Shown piece by piece: positions 6,808-15,209 of a DNA stretch of 64,000 bases. The translations under genes and the position numbers were made by a program. The first letter of the stretch is position 1, and every line of letters starts with the position of its first letter. Source of the DNA: Nonomuraea montanisoli (GTDB taxonomy: Bacteria > Actinomycetota > Actinomycetes > Streptosporangiales > Streptosporangiaceae); NCBI RefSeq assembly GCF_013363975.1, contig NZ_JABWGN010000001.1, forward strand, positions 186,001-250,000, in the 5' to 3' direction. Below the pieces are notes generated by a model that made no database searches, was not told the origin of the DNA, and was given only the letters and a program-made list of their open reading frames with translations.

Positions 6808-8570
6808 CCGGCGGGCTTGACGACCAGGGCGCTGCCGCCGCCCCGCCTGACCGGCTCGGCCACCGCCCGGACCCTGCCCGGGCCGGTGAACTCCAGCGCC
6901 GTGGCCGCGCCGATCTCCGCCACACTGGCGAAGCTGTGCCCGCGCGCCTCCAGCTCGGCCCGGTGGGCCTCCAGGAAGGCCGGCTCGGCCTGCGTCTGCG
7001 TGGCGTTGCGCTGCGAGGCGCGCGGAGCGGCCACGGCCTCCGGCAGGCCCATGCCCCACACGTACCGGTTGAGCAGGATCTGCAGCACCGTCGTGATGAT
7101 CGTCGCGCCGCCGGGCGAGCCGACCGCCAGCACCGGCCTGCCGTTCTGGAAGACGATCGTGGGCGCCATGGACGAGCGCGGGCGCTTGCCCGGGCCCGGC
7201 AGGTTGGGGTCGCCCGGCGCGGGGCCGAAGGTGAAGTCGGTCAGCTCGTTGTTGAGCAGCACGCCGCGGCCCGGCACGACGATGCCGTTGCCGCCGGTGG
7301 ACTCGATCGTCAGGTTGTAGGCGACGACGTTGCCCCAGCGGTCCGCCACGACCAGGTGCGTGGTCTCCGGCCCCTCGGCTGCGGTCGGCGTGGACGAGCC
7401 GCCCGGGTCGGCGCAGCCGCGGTAGTCGCCGTCCGGCTCGCCGGGCTTGGCCGGCTCGGTCATCGCGAGCGGGCCGACGAGGCAGGCGCGTTCCTTGGCG
7501 AAGCCGTCGGACAGCAGCTCCTTCAGCGGCACGCCGGGGATGTCGCCGACGTACGCGTTGCGGTCGGCGAAGGCCAGCCGGGACGCCTCCAGGTACTCGT
7601 GCAGGCCGGCCTGCGGCAGCGCCTCGACGATGTTGAGCGCCTCGCCCACGGTCGAGCCGCCGGAGGACGGGGGCGCCATGCCGTACACGCGCAGGCCCTT
7701 GAAGTCGACGCGCGTCGGCTCGCGCGTCAGCGCCCGGTAGGCGCGCAGGTCGGACAGCTCCATGAGGCCGGGCCGGACGTTGCGGGTGGCGCCCGGGGCG
7801 ACGGGCGGCTGCTTGACGGTGGCGACGATCTCCTTGCCGAGCTGCCCGCCGTACAGCCAGCCGGGGCCCCGTCTGCCCAGCTCGCGGTAGGTGTCGGCGA
7901 GTTGCGGGTTCCGGAAGACGGAGCCGACGGGCGGCGGCGCGCCGTTCGGCAGGTAGAGGGCGGCGGTGGAGGTGATGTCCTTGAACCTGGCCACGTTCGC
8001 CTGGGTCTGGTCGAAGAACGTCTGGTCGACCACGAAGCCCTGCGACGCGACCTCGATCGCGGGCTGGAGCGCCTGCTTGAGCGAGATCGTGCCGAACCGG
8101 CGCAGCGCCAGGTCCCACTGGGCGACCGCCCCGGGCACGCCCGCCGACAGGCCGCTGGTGACGCCCTCCTCGAACGGGATGCCCTCGAACGTCGTGGAGG
8201 TCATGGCCCGGGGCGCGGTCTCGCGGCCGTCGATGGTGTGGACCCTGCGGTGCCTGGCGTCGTAGAAGACGATGAAGCCGCCTCCGGCCAGGCCGGCGGA
8301 GTACGGCTCGGTGACGCCCAGCACGGCGCCGGCCGCCACGGCGGCGTCGACGGCGTTGCCGCCCTGCCGGAGCACGGCGATGGCGGCGCGGCTCGCGTCG
8401 TGGTCGACGGTGGCCACGGCGCCGCCGTACCCCTCGGCGACGGGCACCTTGCGGGCGGCGGTGGACGTGACGGGGACGGGAGCGGTCGAGGGAGCGGCTG
8501 CGGCCGTCGCGGGCGAGGCGGTGGCCAGCGTGGCGAGGATTGCCGCTGCGGGAGCGATCACACGGCGCAT
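6804..8570 (-). CDS. ggt: Gamma-glutamyltransferase (secreted)
   Basis: 588 residues. N-terminal signal peptide (MRRVIAPAAAILATLATASPATAA). Family motifs in order: GNAVDAAVAAGAVLGVTEPYSAGLAGGGF near the N-terminus, DGRETAP with substrate-binding Arg, and the autocleavage/nucleophile Thr in ETTHLVVADRWGN, which starts the small subunit; further GNGIVVPGRGVLLNNELTDF and KRPRSSMAPTIVF. It cleaves gamma-glutamyl bonds of glutathione and related peptides outside the membrane. ATG 8570 follows GTGGAGGCC. The TGA stop lies within the TCAA end of the neighbouring IS element on the opposite strand. Confidence 0.92.
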   Translation of the reverse strand: MRRVIAPAAAILATLATASPATAAAAPSTAPVPVTSTAARKVPVAEGYGGAVATVDHDASRAAIAVLRQGGNAVDAAVAAGAVLGVTEPYSAGLAGGGFIVFYDARHRRVHTIDGRETAPRAMTSTTFEGIPFEEGVTSGLSAGVPGAVAQWDLALRRFGTISLKQALQPAIEVASQGFVVDQTFFDQTQANVARFKDITSTAALYLPNGAPPPVGSVFRNPQLADTYRELGRRGPGWLYGGQLGKEIVATVKQPPVAPGATRNVRPGLMELSDLRAYRALTREPTRVDFKGLRVYGMAPPSSGGSTVGEALNIVEALPQAGLHEYLEASRLAFADRNAYVGDIPGVPLKELLSDGFAKERACLVGPLAMTEPAKPGEPDGDYRGCADPGGSSTPTAAEGPETTHLVVADRWGNVVAYNLTIESTGGNGIVVPGRGVLLNNELTDFTFGPAPGDPNLPGPGKRPRSSMAPTIVFQNGRPVLAVGSPGGATIITTVLQILLNRYVWGMGLPEAVAAPRASQRNATQTQAEPAFLEAHRAELEARGHSFASVAEIGAATALEFTGPGRVRAVAEPVRRGGGSALVVKPAG

Positions 8571-8666
8571 GGCCTCCACGATGGCCCAGGTACGCCCGTC
8601 GTGGTAGGGCCCCCTCCCACATGGGACGGACGCGGCGTGCCGTCCGGTTGCCTTAGCGTGGGGGAC

Positions 8667-9794
8667 GTGCGAAAGAAGTCCCGATACGCCCCCGTCCTCG
8701 GGCTCATCGTCGCCGTGGCCCAGGTGGTGACGTCGCAGGGAGCCGCGTACGGGCAGCTGCACATCAGGAAGCCGCTGGACGCGCTGTCCTACACGCTGCT
8801 GCTCGTGGGGCCGGCGGCGCTGGTGGTGCACCGCAGGTTCCCGGTCGGCTCGGCGGCCGTCGCGCTGCTCGTCACCTACGCGTACACGTGGCTCAACTAC
8901 CCGCTCGGCCCCGTCTACATCGCCCCGACGATCACGCTGATCACCCTGGTCCTGGTCGGGCGGCGGGCGGTGGCCTGGAGCTTCGCCGGGGTCACGCTCG
9001 TGGTGTTCCTCGCCTACGGGCACTTCGGGACCGTCGGGCCGCCCGGGCTCTTCCACGACCTGGCGATCACCGCGTTCATCATGCTCGTGATGGTGGGCTC
9101 CGAGCTGTGGGCGATCGCCCGCGAGCGCCGGGCGCAGCAGCAGCGCACGGCCGAGGAGGAGGCCAGGCGGCAGGCCAGCGAGGAGCGGCTGACCATGGCG
9201 CAGGAGCTGCACGACGTGCTCGCGCACAACATCTCGCTCATCCACGTGCAGGCCGCGACCGCGCTGCACCTCATCGACGACAACCCCGACCAGGCCCGCA
9301 CCGCGCTGGCCACCATCAAGACCGCCTCCAAGGAGGTGCTCGGCGAGATGCGCTCCGTGCTCAACGTGCTGCGCGAGGGCGCGCCGCGCTTCCCCACCGC
9401 CGGGCTCGACCGGCTCGACGACCTGATCGGGCGCTCCGGCCTGGACGTCACCCTGCGCCGCGAGGGGACGCGTCCGCTGCCGCCGCAGGTGGAGCGCGCC
9501 GCGTACCGGATCGTGCAGGAGTCGCTCACCAACGTCGCCCGGCACGCGCCCGGCGCGCGTGTGACGGTCCGGCTCGCGTACGGCGAGCGGGAGCTGGCCG
9601 TCACCGTCACCGACACCGGAGCGACCTCCTCCCCGGAACTGTCGGCGCACGGCACCGGCAACGGCATCCCGGGCATGCGCGAGCGCGCCTCCGCCCTGGG
9701 CGGCACCCTGGTGGCCGGCCCGTCGGGCACCGGCTTCCAGGTCTCCGCCCGCCTCCCCCTCCCCTCCGACCCGCTCTCCCCCGAGGACACGTGA
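8667..9794 (+). CDS. NarL/DesK-type sensor histidine kinase
   Basis: 375 residues. Five or so membrane segments in residues 10-150, a short coiled stretch (RRAQQQRTAEEEARRQ), then a HisKA_3 dimerisation domain with the phosphorylated His about 182 (QELHDVLAHNIS) and a HATPase domain (YRIVQESLTNVARHAPGA N-box, GNGIPGMRERA G-box). GTG 8667 follows GGGGGAC. The stop overlaps the next gene's start (TGATG), so kinase and regulator are coupled. Typical of the many orphan-signal actinomycete pairs; signal unknown. Confidence 0.92.
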   Translation: MRKKSRYAPVLGLIVAVAQVVTSQGAAYGQLHIRKPLDALSYTLLLVGPAALVVHRRFPVGSAAVALLVTYAYTWLNYPLGPVYIAPTITLITLVLVGRRAVAWSFAGVTLVVFLAYGHFGTVGPPGLFHDLAITAFIMLVMVGSELWAIARERRAQQQRTAEEEARRQASEERLTMAQELHDVLAHNISLIHVQAATALHLIDDNPDQARTALATIKTASKEVLGEMRSVLNVLREGAPRFPTAGLDRLDDLIGRSGLDVTLRREGTRPLPPQVERAAYRIVQESLTNVARHAPGARVTVRLAYGERELAVTVTDTGATSSPELSAHGTGNGIPGMRERASALGGTLVAGPSGTGFQVSARLPLPSDPLSPEDT

Positions 9795-10441
9795 TGATCA
9801 GGCTGCTGCTGGCCGACGACCAGGCGCTGGTGCGCGCCGGCTTCCGCGCGCTGCTGGACGCCCAGCCCGACATGACCGTGGTGGCCGAGGCCGCCGACGG
9901 CGCGGAGGCCGTCCGGCTGTCGGCCGAGCACCGGCCCGACGTGGTGCTCATGGACATCCGCATGCCCGGCACCGACGGCCTGACGGCGACCCGCCGCATG
10001 CCGGAGGGGCCGCGCGTCATCATCCTGACGACGTTCGAGCTCGACGAGTACGTCTTCGAGGCGCTGCGCGGCGGCGCCAGCGGCTTCCTCGTCAAGGACA
10101 CCGAACCGGCGGAGCTCATCCAGGCGGTCCGCGTGGTGGCTGCCGGCGAGGCCCTGCTCTCGCCCAGCGTGACGCGCCGCCTCATCGCGGAGTACGCCTC
10201 GCGCGCCAAGGAGCCGCTGGCGACCGAGACGCTGCGCCAGCTCACGGAGCGGGAGCGCGAGGTGCTGACGCTGGTGGGTGCGGGCATGACGAACGACGAG
10301 ATCGCGGCCAAGCTGTTCATGTCGCCGGCCACGGCCAAGACCCACGTGAGCCGCGCCATGATGAAGCTCGGCGCCCGCGACCGCGCCCAGCTCGTCGTCA
10401 TCGCGTACGAGTCCGGCCTGGTCAGACCTGGCTGGGTGTGA
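9794..10441 (+). CDS. NarL/FixJ-family response regulator
   Basis: 215 residues. Receiver domain with LLLADDQALVRAG, phospho-Asp about 54 (VVLMDIRMPG), LTTFE and Lys in FLVKDTEP. C-terminal LuxR-type HTH, LTEREREVLTLVGAGMTNDE followed by IAAKLFMSPATAKTHVSR. Translationally coupled to the preceding kinase. Confidence 0.93.
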   Translation: MIRLLLADDQALVRAGFRALLDAQPDMTVVAEAADGAEAVRLSAEHRPDVVLMDIRMPGTDGLTATRRMPEGPRVIILTTFELDEYVFEALRGGASGFLVKDTEPAELIQAVRVVAAGEALLSPSVTRRLIAEYASRAKEPLATETLRQLTEREREVLTLVGAGMTNDEIAAKLFMSPATAKTHVSRAMMKLGARDRAQLVVIAYESGLVRPGWV

Positions 10442-10496
10442 CCGGCGGGGACAAATCCGGTTGAGGCGGGCGGCCGGGAGTTGGAAGTCTGGCCGA

Positions 10497-11249
10497 ATGC
10501 GACGGACGTTCGAGGACCTGGTGGCGGAGGCCGCGGCGGCGCCGGTCGAGGGCTGGGACTTCTCCTGGCTCGACGGCCGCGCCGGCGAGGAGCGGCCCTC
10601 CTGGGGCTACGCGCGGCTGCTCGCCGAGCGCATGGCCGGGGCATCGGCGGCGCTCGACATCCAGACGGGCGGCGGTGAGGTGCTGGCCGGGCTGCCCGTG
10701 CTGCCGCCCGTGACCGTGGCCACCGAGTCGTGGCCGCCGAACATCCCGCTGGCCGCCGCCCGGCTGCGCGCGCGGGGCGCGGCGCTGGTGGCCGACGACG
10801 AGGAGCCGCGCCTGCCGTTCCGCTCGGGCGTCTTCGACCTGGTGACCAGCCGGCATCCGGTGCGGACGTGGTGGGCGGAGATCGCCCGGGTGCTGCGGCC
10901 CGGCGGCGCGTACCTGTCGCAGAAGGTGGGCCCGCGCAGCGTGTTCGAGCTGGCCGAGTTCTTCCTCGGCCCGCTGGAGGGCTCCGCCCGCGCCCCGGAG
11001 GCGGCCCGGGCCGAGGCCGAGGCGGCCGGGCTCACCGTGGTGGACCTGCGGACCGAGCGGCTGCGGATGGAGTTCCACGACGTCGGCGCGGTGATCTATT
11101 TCCTGCGCAAGGTGATCTGGATCGTGCCCGGCTTCACCGTCGAGCGCCACCTCGCGCGGCTGCGCGACCTGCACGACCGCATCGAGGCCGAGGGGCCGTT
11201 CGTGGCGCACTCCAGCCGGGTCCTCATCGAGGCGCGCCGTCCGGAGTGA
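10497..11249 (+). CDS. Class I SAM-dependent methyltransferase
   Basis: About 250 residues (MRRTFEDLV start, ATG 10497 after GGAAG; a TTG at 10461 is less likely). Motif I region LDIQTGGGEVLAG, acidic loop VATESWPPN, and motif IV/post-IV LPFRSGVFDLVTSRHPVRTWWAEIARVLRPGG are clear. The substrate cannot be told. The 3' end overlaps by 26 bases the end of the convergent methyltransferase gene on the other strand. Confidence 0.85.
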   Translation: MRRTFEDLVAEAAAAPVEGWDFSWLDGRAGEERPSWGYARLLAERMAGASAALDIQTGGGEVLAGLPVLPPVTVATESWPPNIPLAAARLRARGAALVADDEEPRLPFRSGVFDLVTSRHPVRTWWAEIARVLRPGGAYLSQKVGPRSVFELAEFFLGPLEGSARAPEAARAEAEAAGLTVVDLRTERLRMEFHDVGAVIYFLRKVIWIVPGFTVERHLARLRDLHDRIEAEGPFVAHSSRVLIEARRPE

Positions 11250-12462
11250 GCGTGCGGGGGCCGCCGCCCAGGGCGTCCACGCAGAGCTGGGCGAACCAGG
11301 CGACCCCCGGCAGCATGACCAGCCAGCCGATCAGCGCCCAGCCGAGGTGGACGTGGGTGAGCGCCGCGGCCAGCGCCCGCACTCCCTCCGACGTGACGCC
11401 GTCGGCCCGCTCGTAGGTGATCCGGCGCAGCCCGCGCGGGTGATCCTCCGCGGCGGCCACCTCCAGCGCGACCGGGTCCCGGCGGGCGAGCCAGCGGCCG
11501 ACCGGGGCGCACTGCCCGCACGTCCGGGACACGTGGATCACCGCCGGGGGCGGCGCGACCGGCCGCAGGCGGGGCAGCCAGGGCCGCACGGCCTTCCGGT
11601 ACGCCTCCCACTGCGCGCCGTACCGGGTGGCGAGCTGCTCCCCCTCGTGCCAGGCGGCCAGGCCCGCGCCGTAGGCGAACGCGACCGCCGCCGCGCCGAG
11701 GAACACCACGTCGAGGGTGGACAGCAGGAGGTAGCCGCCGGTCATGGCGGCCTGCATGGGGTTGCGCACGTACGCGTACGGCCCGCCGGTCACCAGCCGC
11801 CGCGGCGGGTCGTACGGCAGCGGCGTCCCCCCGCCGGACACCGCGAACTCGCGCACCGCGGCCAGCCCGAGCAGCCCCGGCACCGCCATGGCCTGGGCCA
11901 GCAGGCCGAGCGCCCAGGCGGGCTGCCGCCACGCCCCCGTCACCAGCAGCGGCAGCCCCACCCCCAGCCCGGCCGCGAGCGCCACCTGGGCCGCGGCCCG
12001 CGCCCGCAACCGGCGGCCGGTCCACGTCCAGCGGGCGACCAGCAGCCCGGGCACCAGCGCGCAGGCGACGGCGACCGACTCGCCCAGCAGCCAGTCGGGC
12101 CCGAGCACCAGCACCGGCCGTCCCAGGGGCATCAGCGCCAGGTCCAGCCAGGCCAGCGCGGCGGCCGTGAGCGGCACGGGAGCGCCGGGAGCGGCGAGGG
12201 CGGGCACCGCGCCCCACAGCACCGCCCAGCCGAGCAGCAGGTCGACCGGCACGCCCAGCGCCACGGCCCCCTCCGCGTGGAAGCTCCACCAGCCCAGGTG
12301 GAGGGCGAGGGCGTTGACGCCGCTCAGCGCGAGCGCGTTCCAGCCGGTGGCGAGCAGGGCGGCGGCGATCCGCGGCTCCTCCGGCCGCCGCACGGCGACG
12401 ACCGCCGCCACGGCGAGGACCGGGCCCAGCAGGGCCACCGCCCTGATCAGCGCGGCGCTCAT
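11224..12462 (-). CDS. Isoprenylcysteine methyltransferase-like membrane protein with a C-terminal thiol/DCC-like domain
   Basis: 412 residues. About nine hydrophobic segments, then an ICMT/PEMT-type methyltransferase signature (RRLVTGGPYAYVRNPMQAA, residues about 225-290, with EGEQLATRYGAQWEAYRKAV). After it, a soluble part begins VIHVSRTCGQCAPVGRWL, a CxxC arrangement resembling DCC thiol-disulfide proteins, followed by a last membrane segment. The fusion of the two is unusual. The start (ATG 12462) overlaps the upstream gene's stop by four bases, so both belong to one operon. Confidence 0.7.
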   Translation of the reverse strand: MSAALIRAVALLGPVLAVAAVVAVRRPEEPRIAAALLATGWNALALSGVNALALHLGWWSFHAEGAVALGVPVDLLLGWAVLWGAVPALAAPGAPVPLTAAALAWLDLALMPLGRPVLVLGPDWLLGESVAVACALVPGLLVARWTWTGRRLRARAAAQVALAAGLGVGLPLLVTGAWRQPAWALGLLAQAMAVPGLLGLAAVREFAVSGGGTPLPYDPPRRLVTGGPYAYVRNPMQAAMTGGYLLLSTLDVVFLGAAAVAFAYGAGLAAWHEGEQLATRYGAQWEAYRKAVRPWLPRLRPVAPPPAVIHVSRTCGQCAPVGRWLARRDPVALEVAAAEDHPRGLRRITYERADGVTSEGVRALAAALTHVHLGWALIGWLVMLPGVAWFAQLCVDALGGGPRTLTPDGAPR

Positions 12463-13370
12463 GACGCGGACGTCGTGCCGGCTCGGGCGAACGTCTCGGC
12501 CAGGTAGCCGGCCGCCTCGCCCAGCCCGTACCGCTGGATGGGGCCGAAGTACCAGGCCGGGTCGAACGTGCGCCGGTAGCGCAGCGACACGGTCAGGTCC
12601 GAGCGCGTCCACGCGAACCGGGCCTGCTCCAGGTCCAGCCACCGCGCCAGCGTCGTGTCCGCCACCACGTCGAACACCACCACGCCCGGCCCGCGCTCCT
12701 TGACCCGCAGCGTCATCGAGCGCGGCTCCAGGGGAGCGCCGATGCCGAGCGAGCGGCGCGGCGTGAAGGTGATCCGCCGGGTCGCCCCCACCTGGAGTCC
12801 CTCGCCCTCGGCCGCGAGCGGTCGCGGGAAGCCGAGGCGCAGGAACGCCGACTCCACCGGCGGGAACCGCGGCGCGAGCGCCAGCGCCGCCTCGACGTCC
12901 GCGCCGCCGGTGTGGCGGGTGACGGTGACCATGTTCTCCCTGGGCAGCGAGGTGACCCCCGTGGCGCCCTCGCTGACCAGGGCGAACAGCAGCGGCGTCA
13001 CCAGCAGACCGACCCCGGTCCCCTTCGTGCGGAAGAAGTCGATGCCCAGCCCCACGAAGAGCCCCACCAGGTAGAACAGCGGCGCCGCGAAGACCAGGCA
13101 GACGATCCCCTCCCCCAGCAGCGGCCCGGAGAGCGCCAGCCCGATGGTGATCACGGCCATGGTCGTGCCGAGCGCGCTCTTCGGCCGCGCGGCGAGCGCC
13201 ACCGTGATCGCGATGACGGCGGGGATGCCCACGTAGAACGCCGCCGACTGCTCCAGGTGCCCCACGTGCAGCACCCGGTAGGCGAGCAACGCGGCGAACA
13301 ACGCCGCCAGCGCACCGGCCAGCACCTGACGTGACCTGCGCTGATGCGCGCGATCCGGTTCCGCGGACAT
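12459..13370 (-). CDS. Membrane protein with C-terminal SRPBCC-like domain
   Basis: 303 residues. Five hydrophobic segments in residues 18-145, then a soluble domain of about 150 residues with RENMVTVTRHTGGADVEAAL and DVVADTTLARWLDL...SLRYRRTFDPAWYFGP, which looks like a helix-grip (SRPBCC/polyketide-cyclase-like) fold; this is inference from pattern. First gene of a two-gene operon and divergent from a TetR gene with a palindromic operator between them, so it is probably that repressor's target. Confidence 0.65.
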   Translation of the reverse strand: MSAEPDRAHQRRSRQVLAGALAALFAALLAYRVLHVGHLEQSAAFYVGIPAVIAITVALAARPKSALGTTMAVITIGLALSGPLLGEGIVCLVFAAPLFYLVGLFVGLGIDFFRTKGTGVGLLVTPLLFALVSEGATGVTSLPRENMVTVTRHTGGADVEAALALAPRFPPVESAFLRLGFPRPLAAEGEGLQVGATRRITFTPRRSLGIGAPLEPRSMTLRVKERGPGVVVFDVVADTTLARWLDLEQARFAWTRSDLTVSLRYRRTFDPAWYFGPIQRYGLGEAAGYLAETFARAGTTSAS

Positions 13371-13389
13371 GACAGACTCCTTGAGCGAT

Positions 13390-13413
13390 CGGTTTAATCA
13401 AGTGATTAAACCG
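13390..13413. promoter_or_regulatory. TetR operator in the divergent promoter
   Basis: Perfect 11-bp inverted repeat: CGGTTTAATCA, two-base spacer AG, TGATTAAACCG. It lies between the membrane-protein operon (start 13370) and the tetR gene (start 13452), and contains AT-rich sequence unlike the surroundings, suiting autoregulation plus control of the operon. Confidence 0.85.
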
Positions 13414-13451
13414 TATGATGAGGCGCACCGAACCGGCAAGAGGGAAGATCG

Positions 13452-14093
13452 ATGACGAAGCAGGCAGGGGCCGAGACCCGGGAGCGGCTCATCGAGGCCG
13501 CCGCGGAGACGCTGCGCACGGAGGGCTACGCCGGCACCAGCGCCCGCACCATCGCCAAGGCCGCCGACGTGAACTCGGCGCTGGTCTTCTACCACTTCGG
13601 CGGGGTCGACCCGCTGCTGCTCGCGGCGCTCGACCGCTCCTCCGAGCAGCGGATGGCCGCCTACGAGGCCGCCGTGGCCGGGGCCCGCACGCTGGAGGAG
13701 CTGGTCTCGGTCGCCACCGAGATCTACCGGGCCGACCTGGAGGGCGGCCACATCACGGTGTTCTCCGAGCTGGTCGGGGCCAGCATCGCCCGGCCCGAGC
13801 TGCGCGAGGAGATCGTGCGGCGGTCGGAGCCGTGGATCGCGTTCGTGGAGCGCAACCTCGACCGCGTCATCGGCGGGTCGCCGCTGGCCAAGCTGCTGCC
13901 GCCGCGCGACCTCGCGTACGCGGCGATCACCTTCTACCTGGGCGTCAACCTCTTCACCCACCTCGACGCCGACCGGTCGCGCACGGAGGCGCTGTTCGCG
14001 CTGGCCGAGCGGGTCGCGCCGCGCGCCAAGCTGCTCACCGTGCGCCTCCCCCGCCGCCGCGGGTCCAGGTCCGGCGACACGGGAGAGACATAA
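13452..14093 (+). CDS. TetR/AcrR family transcriptional regulator
   Basis: 213 residues. N-terminal HTH: TRERLIEAAAETLRTEGYAG followed by TSARTIAKAADVNSALVFYHFGG, the standard TetR fold in residues 8-55. The C-terminal ligand domain is of ordinary length, ending in a basic tail. ATG 13452 has GAGGGAAGATCG upstream. Likely represses the divergent membrane-protein/methyltransferase operon through the palindrome at 13390-13413. Confidence 0.93.
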   Translation: MTKQAGAETRERLIEAAAETLRTEGYAGTSARTIAKAADVNSALVFYHFGGVDPLLLAALDRSSEQRMAAYEAAVAGARTLEELVSVATEIYRADLEGGHITVFSELVGASIARPELREEIVRRSEPWIAFVERNLDRVIGGSPLAKLLPPRDLAYAAITFYLGVNLFTHLDADRSRTEALFALAERVAPRAKLLTVRLPRRRGSRSGDTGET

Positions 14094-14174
14094 CTCTCAC
14101 TGGCCGCATCCGGGACACCACGTTAGGTTGCCGGTAGAGCGCCGTCAGGGCGCCGACGGGAGTGGAGGGCGAGG

Positions 14175-15209
14175 ATGCAGGCGGCCGCTCTGCTCGTCTC
14201 CGGGCTCGCCGCCGGCCTTCTCGCCGGCACCGCGTCCTGCACGGCGGTCCAGGGCGGGCTCCTCGTGGGCCTGTCGGACCCCTCCTTGTCCGGGCCCTCA
14301 GCCGGGCCGGACAGGCCGGGCGGGACGGCTGTGGCGGCCCGGGTCGTCATCGGGTGGTTCCTGCTGGGCCGGTTCGCGGCCCACACCGTGCTCGGCGCGC
14401 TGCTCGGGTGGCTGGGCGCGGCCGTGCAGCCGCCGCCGCCCGTCCGCGCGGCCCTGCTCGTGGGCGCGGGGTGCGCGGTCGTCGTGTTCGCCGTACGGCT
14501 GCTGCGCGGCCCACGCCATGCCTGCGGCCCGCGCCACGCCTGCGCCCCGGACCACGCCTGTGCCCCGGACCACGCCTGCGCCCCGCACGACGGCGCGCGG
14601 CTCGCGCGGGCACGCGACCGGCTCGCCCGGGGGCATCCGCTCGCCCTGGCCGGGTCGCTCGGGGCGGCCACCGTGCTCGTCCCGTGCGGCGTGACGCTCG
14701 GCGTCGAGATGGTCGCGGTCACCAGCTCCTCGGCGCTCGGCGGGGCAGCGGTCATGGCGGGGTTCGTGGCGGGCAGCGCGCCCGCGTTCGCGTTGCTGGG
14801 GTACGTGTTGCGGCGCGTCTCGCGCACCCGCGTGGCCCGGCTGGCCGGCGTCGTGGCCCTGGCCGCCGGGCTGTGGACGGCGGGCTCGGGGCTCAACCTG
14901 GGCGGCTGGCTCCCCGGCGGCACTCCCCCCGCCGAGGCGGTCACCGGCGGGGACAGGCCCGCAGAGGGGCCGGTCACGGTGTGGGCGACCCGCGACGGCT
15001 ACCGCCCCGGGCTGGTCAGGGCCCCGGCGGGCGTCCCGGTCGAGATCGTCTTCAGGCTCGCCGACCCCGGCGGCTGCACCCGTACCGTCACCATCGACGG
15101 CCGCGACGTGCCCTTACCCGCGACCGTGCGGCTTCCGCCCCAGCCGCGCGGAACGCTGCGCTACGTCTGCGCGATGGGCATGTACACAGGCTTCATCACC
15201 TTCTTTTGA
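14175..15209 (+). CDS. TauE/SafE-like membrane transporter fused to a cupredoxin-like domain
   Basis: 344 residues. Residues 1-240 hold about six hydrophobic segments with the duplicated CTAVQGGLLVG and PCGVTLGVEMVAVTSSSALG signatures of the SafE/DsbD-like group. Between the halves is a loop of four HACxPx repeats rich in Cys and His (residues about 115-140). After the last membrane helix, residues about 260-344 form a beta-rich domain (GYRPGLVRAPAGVPVEIVFR ... RYVCAMGMYTGFI) resembling cupredoxin-like metal proteins with Cys and Met ligands near the end. A role in copper or other soft-metal handling is inferred. ATG 14175 follows GGAGGGCGAGG. Confidence 0.75.
   Translation: MQAAALLVSGLAAGLLAGTASCTAVQGGLLVGLSDPSLSGPSAGPDRPGGTAVAARVVIGWFLLGRFAAHTVLGALLGWLGAAVQPPPPVRAALLVGAGCAVVVFAVRLLRGPRHACGPRHACAPDHACAPDHACAPHDGARLARARDRLARGHPLALAGSLGAATVLVPCGVTLGVEMVAVTSSSALGGAAVMAGFVAGSAPAFALLGYVLRRVSRTRVARLAGVVALAAGLWTAGSGLNLGGWLPGGTPPAEAVTGGDRPAEGPVTVWATRDGYRPGLVRAPAGVPVEIVFRLADPGGCTRTVTIDGRDVPLPATVRLPPQPRGTLRYVCAMGMYTGFITFF
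14517..14588 (+). repeat. Four 18-bp units encoding HACxPx metal-ligand repeats
   Basis: Units begin at 14517, 14535, 14553 and 14571 and encode HACGPR, HACAPD, HACAPD and HACAPH within the transporter's loop. They put four His and four Cys in a row of potential metal ligands. Confidence 0.9.

Noticed and set aside
6936..8666. Plus-strand frame running into the NarL-type kinase from upstream
   Set aside because: The first 577 codons are antisense to ggt and His/Gly/Arg-rich; the kinase homology begins only at the GTG at 8667.
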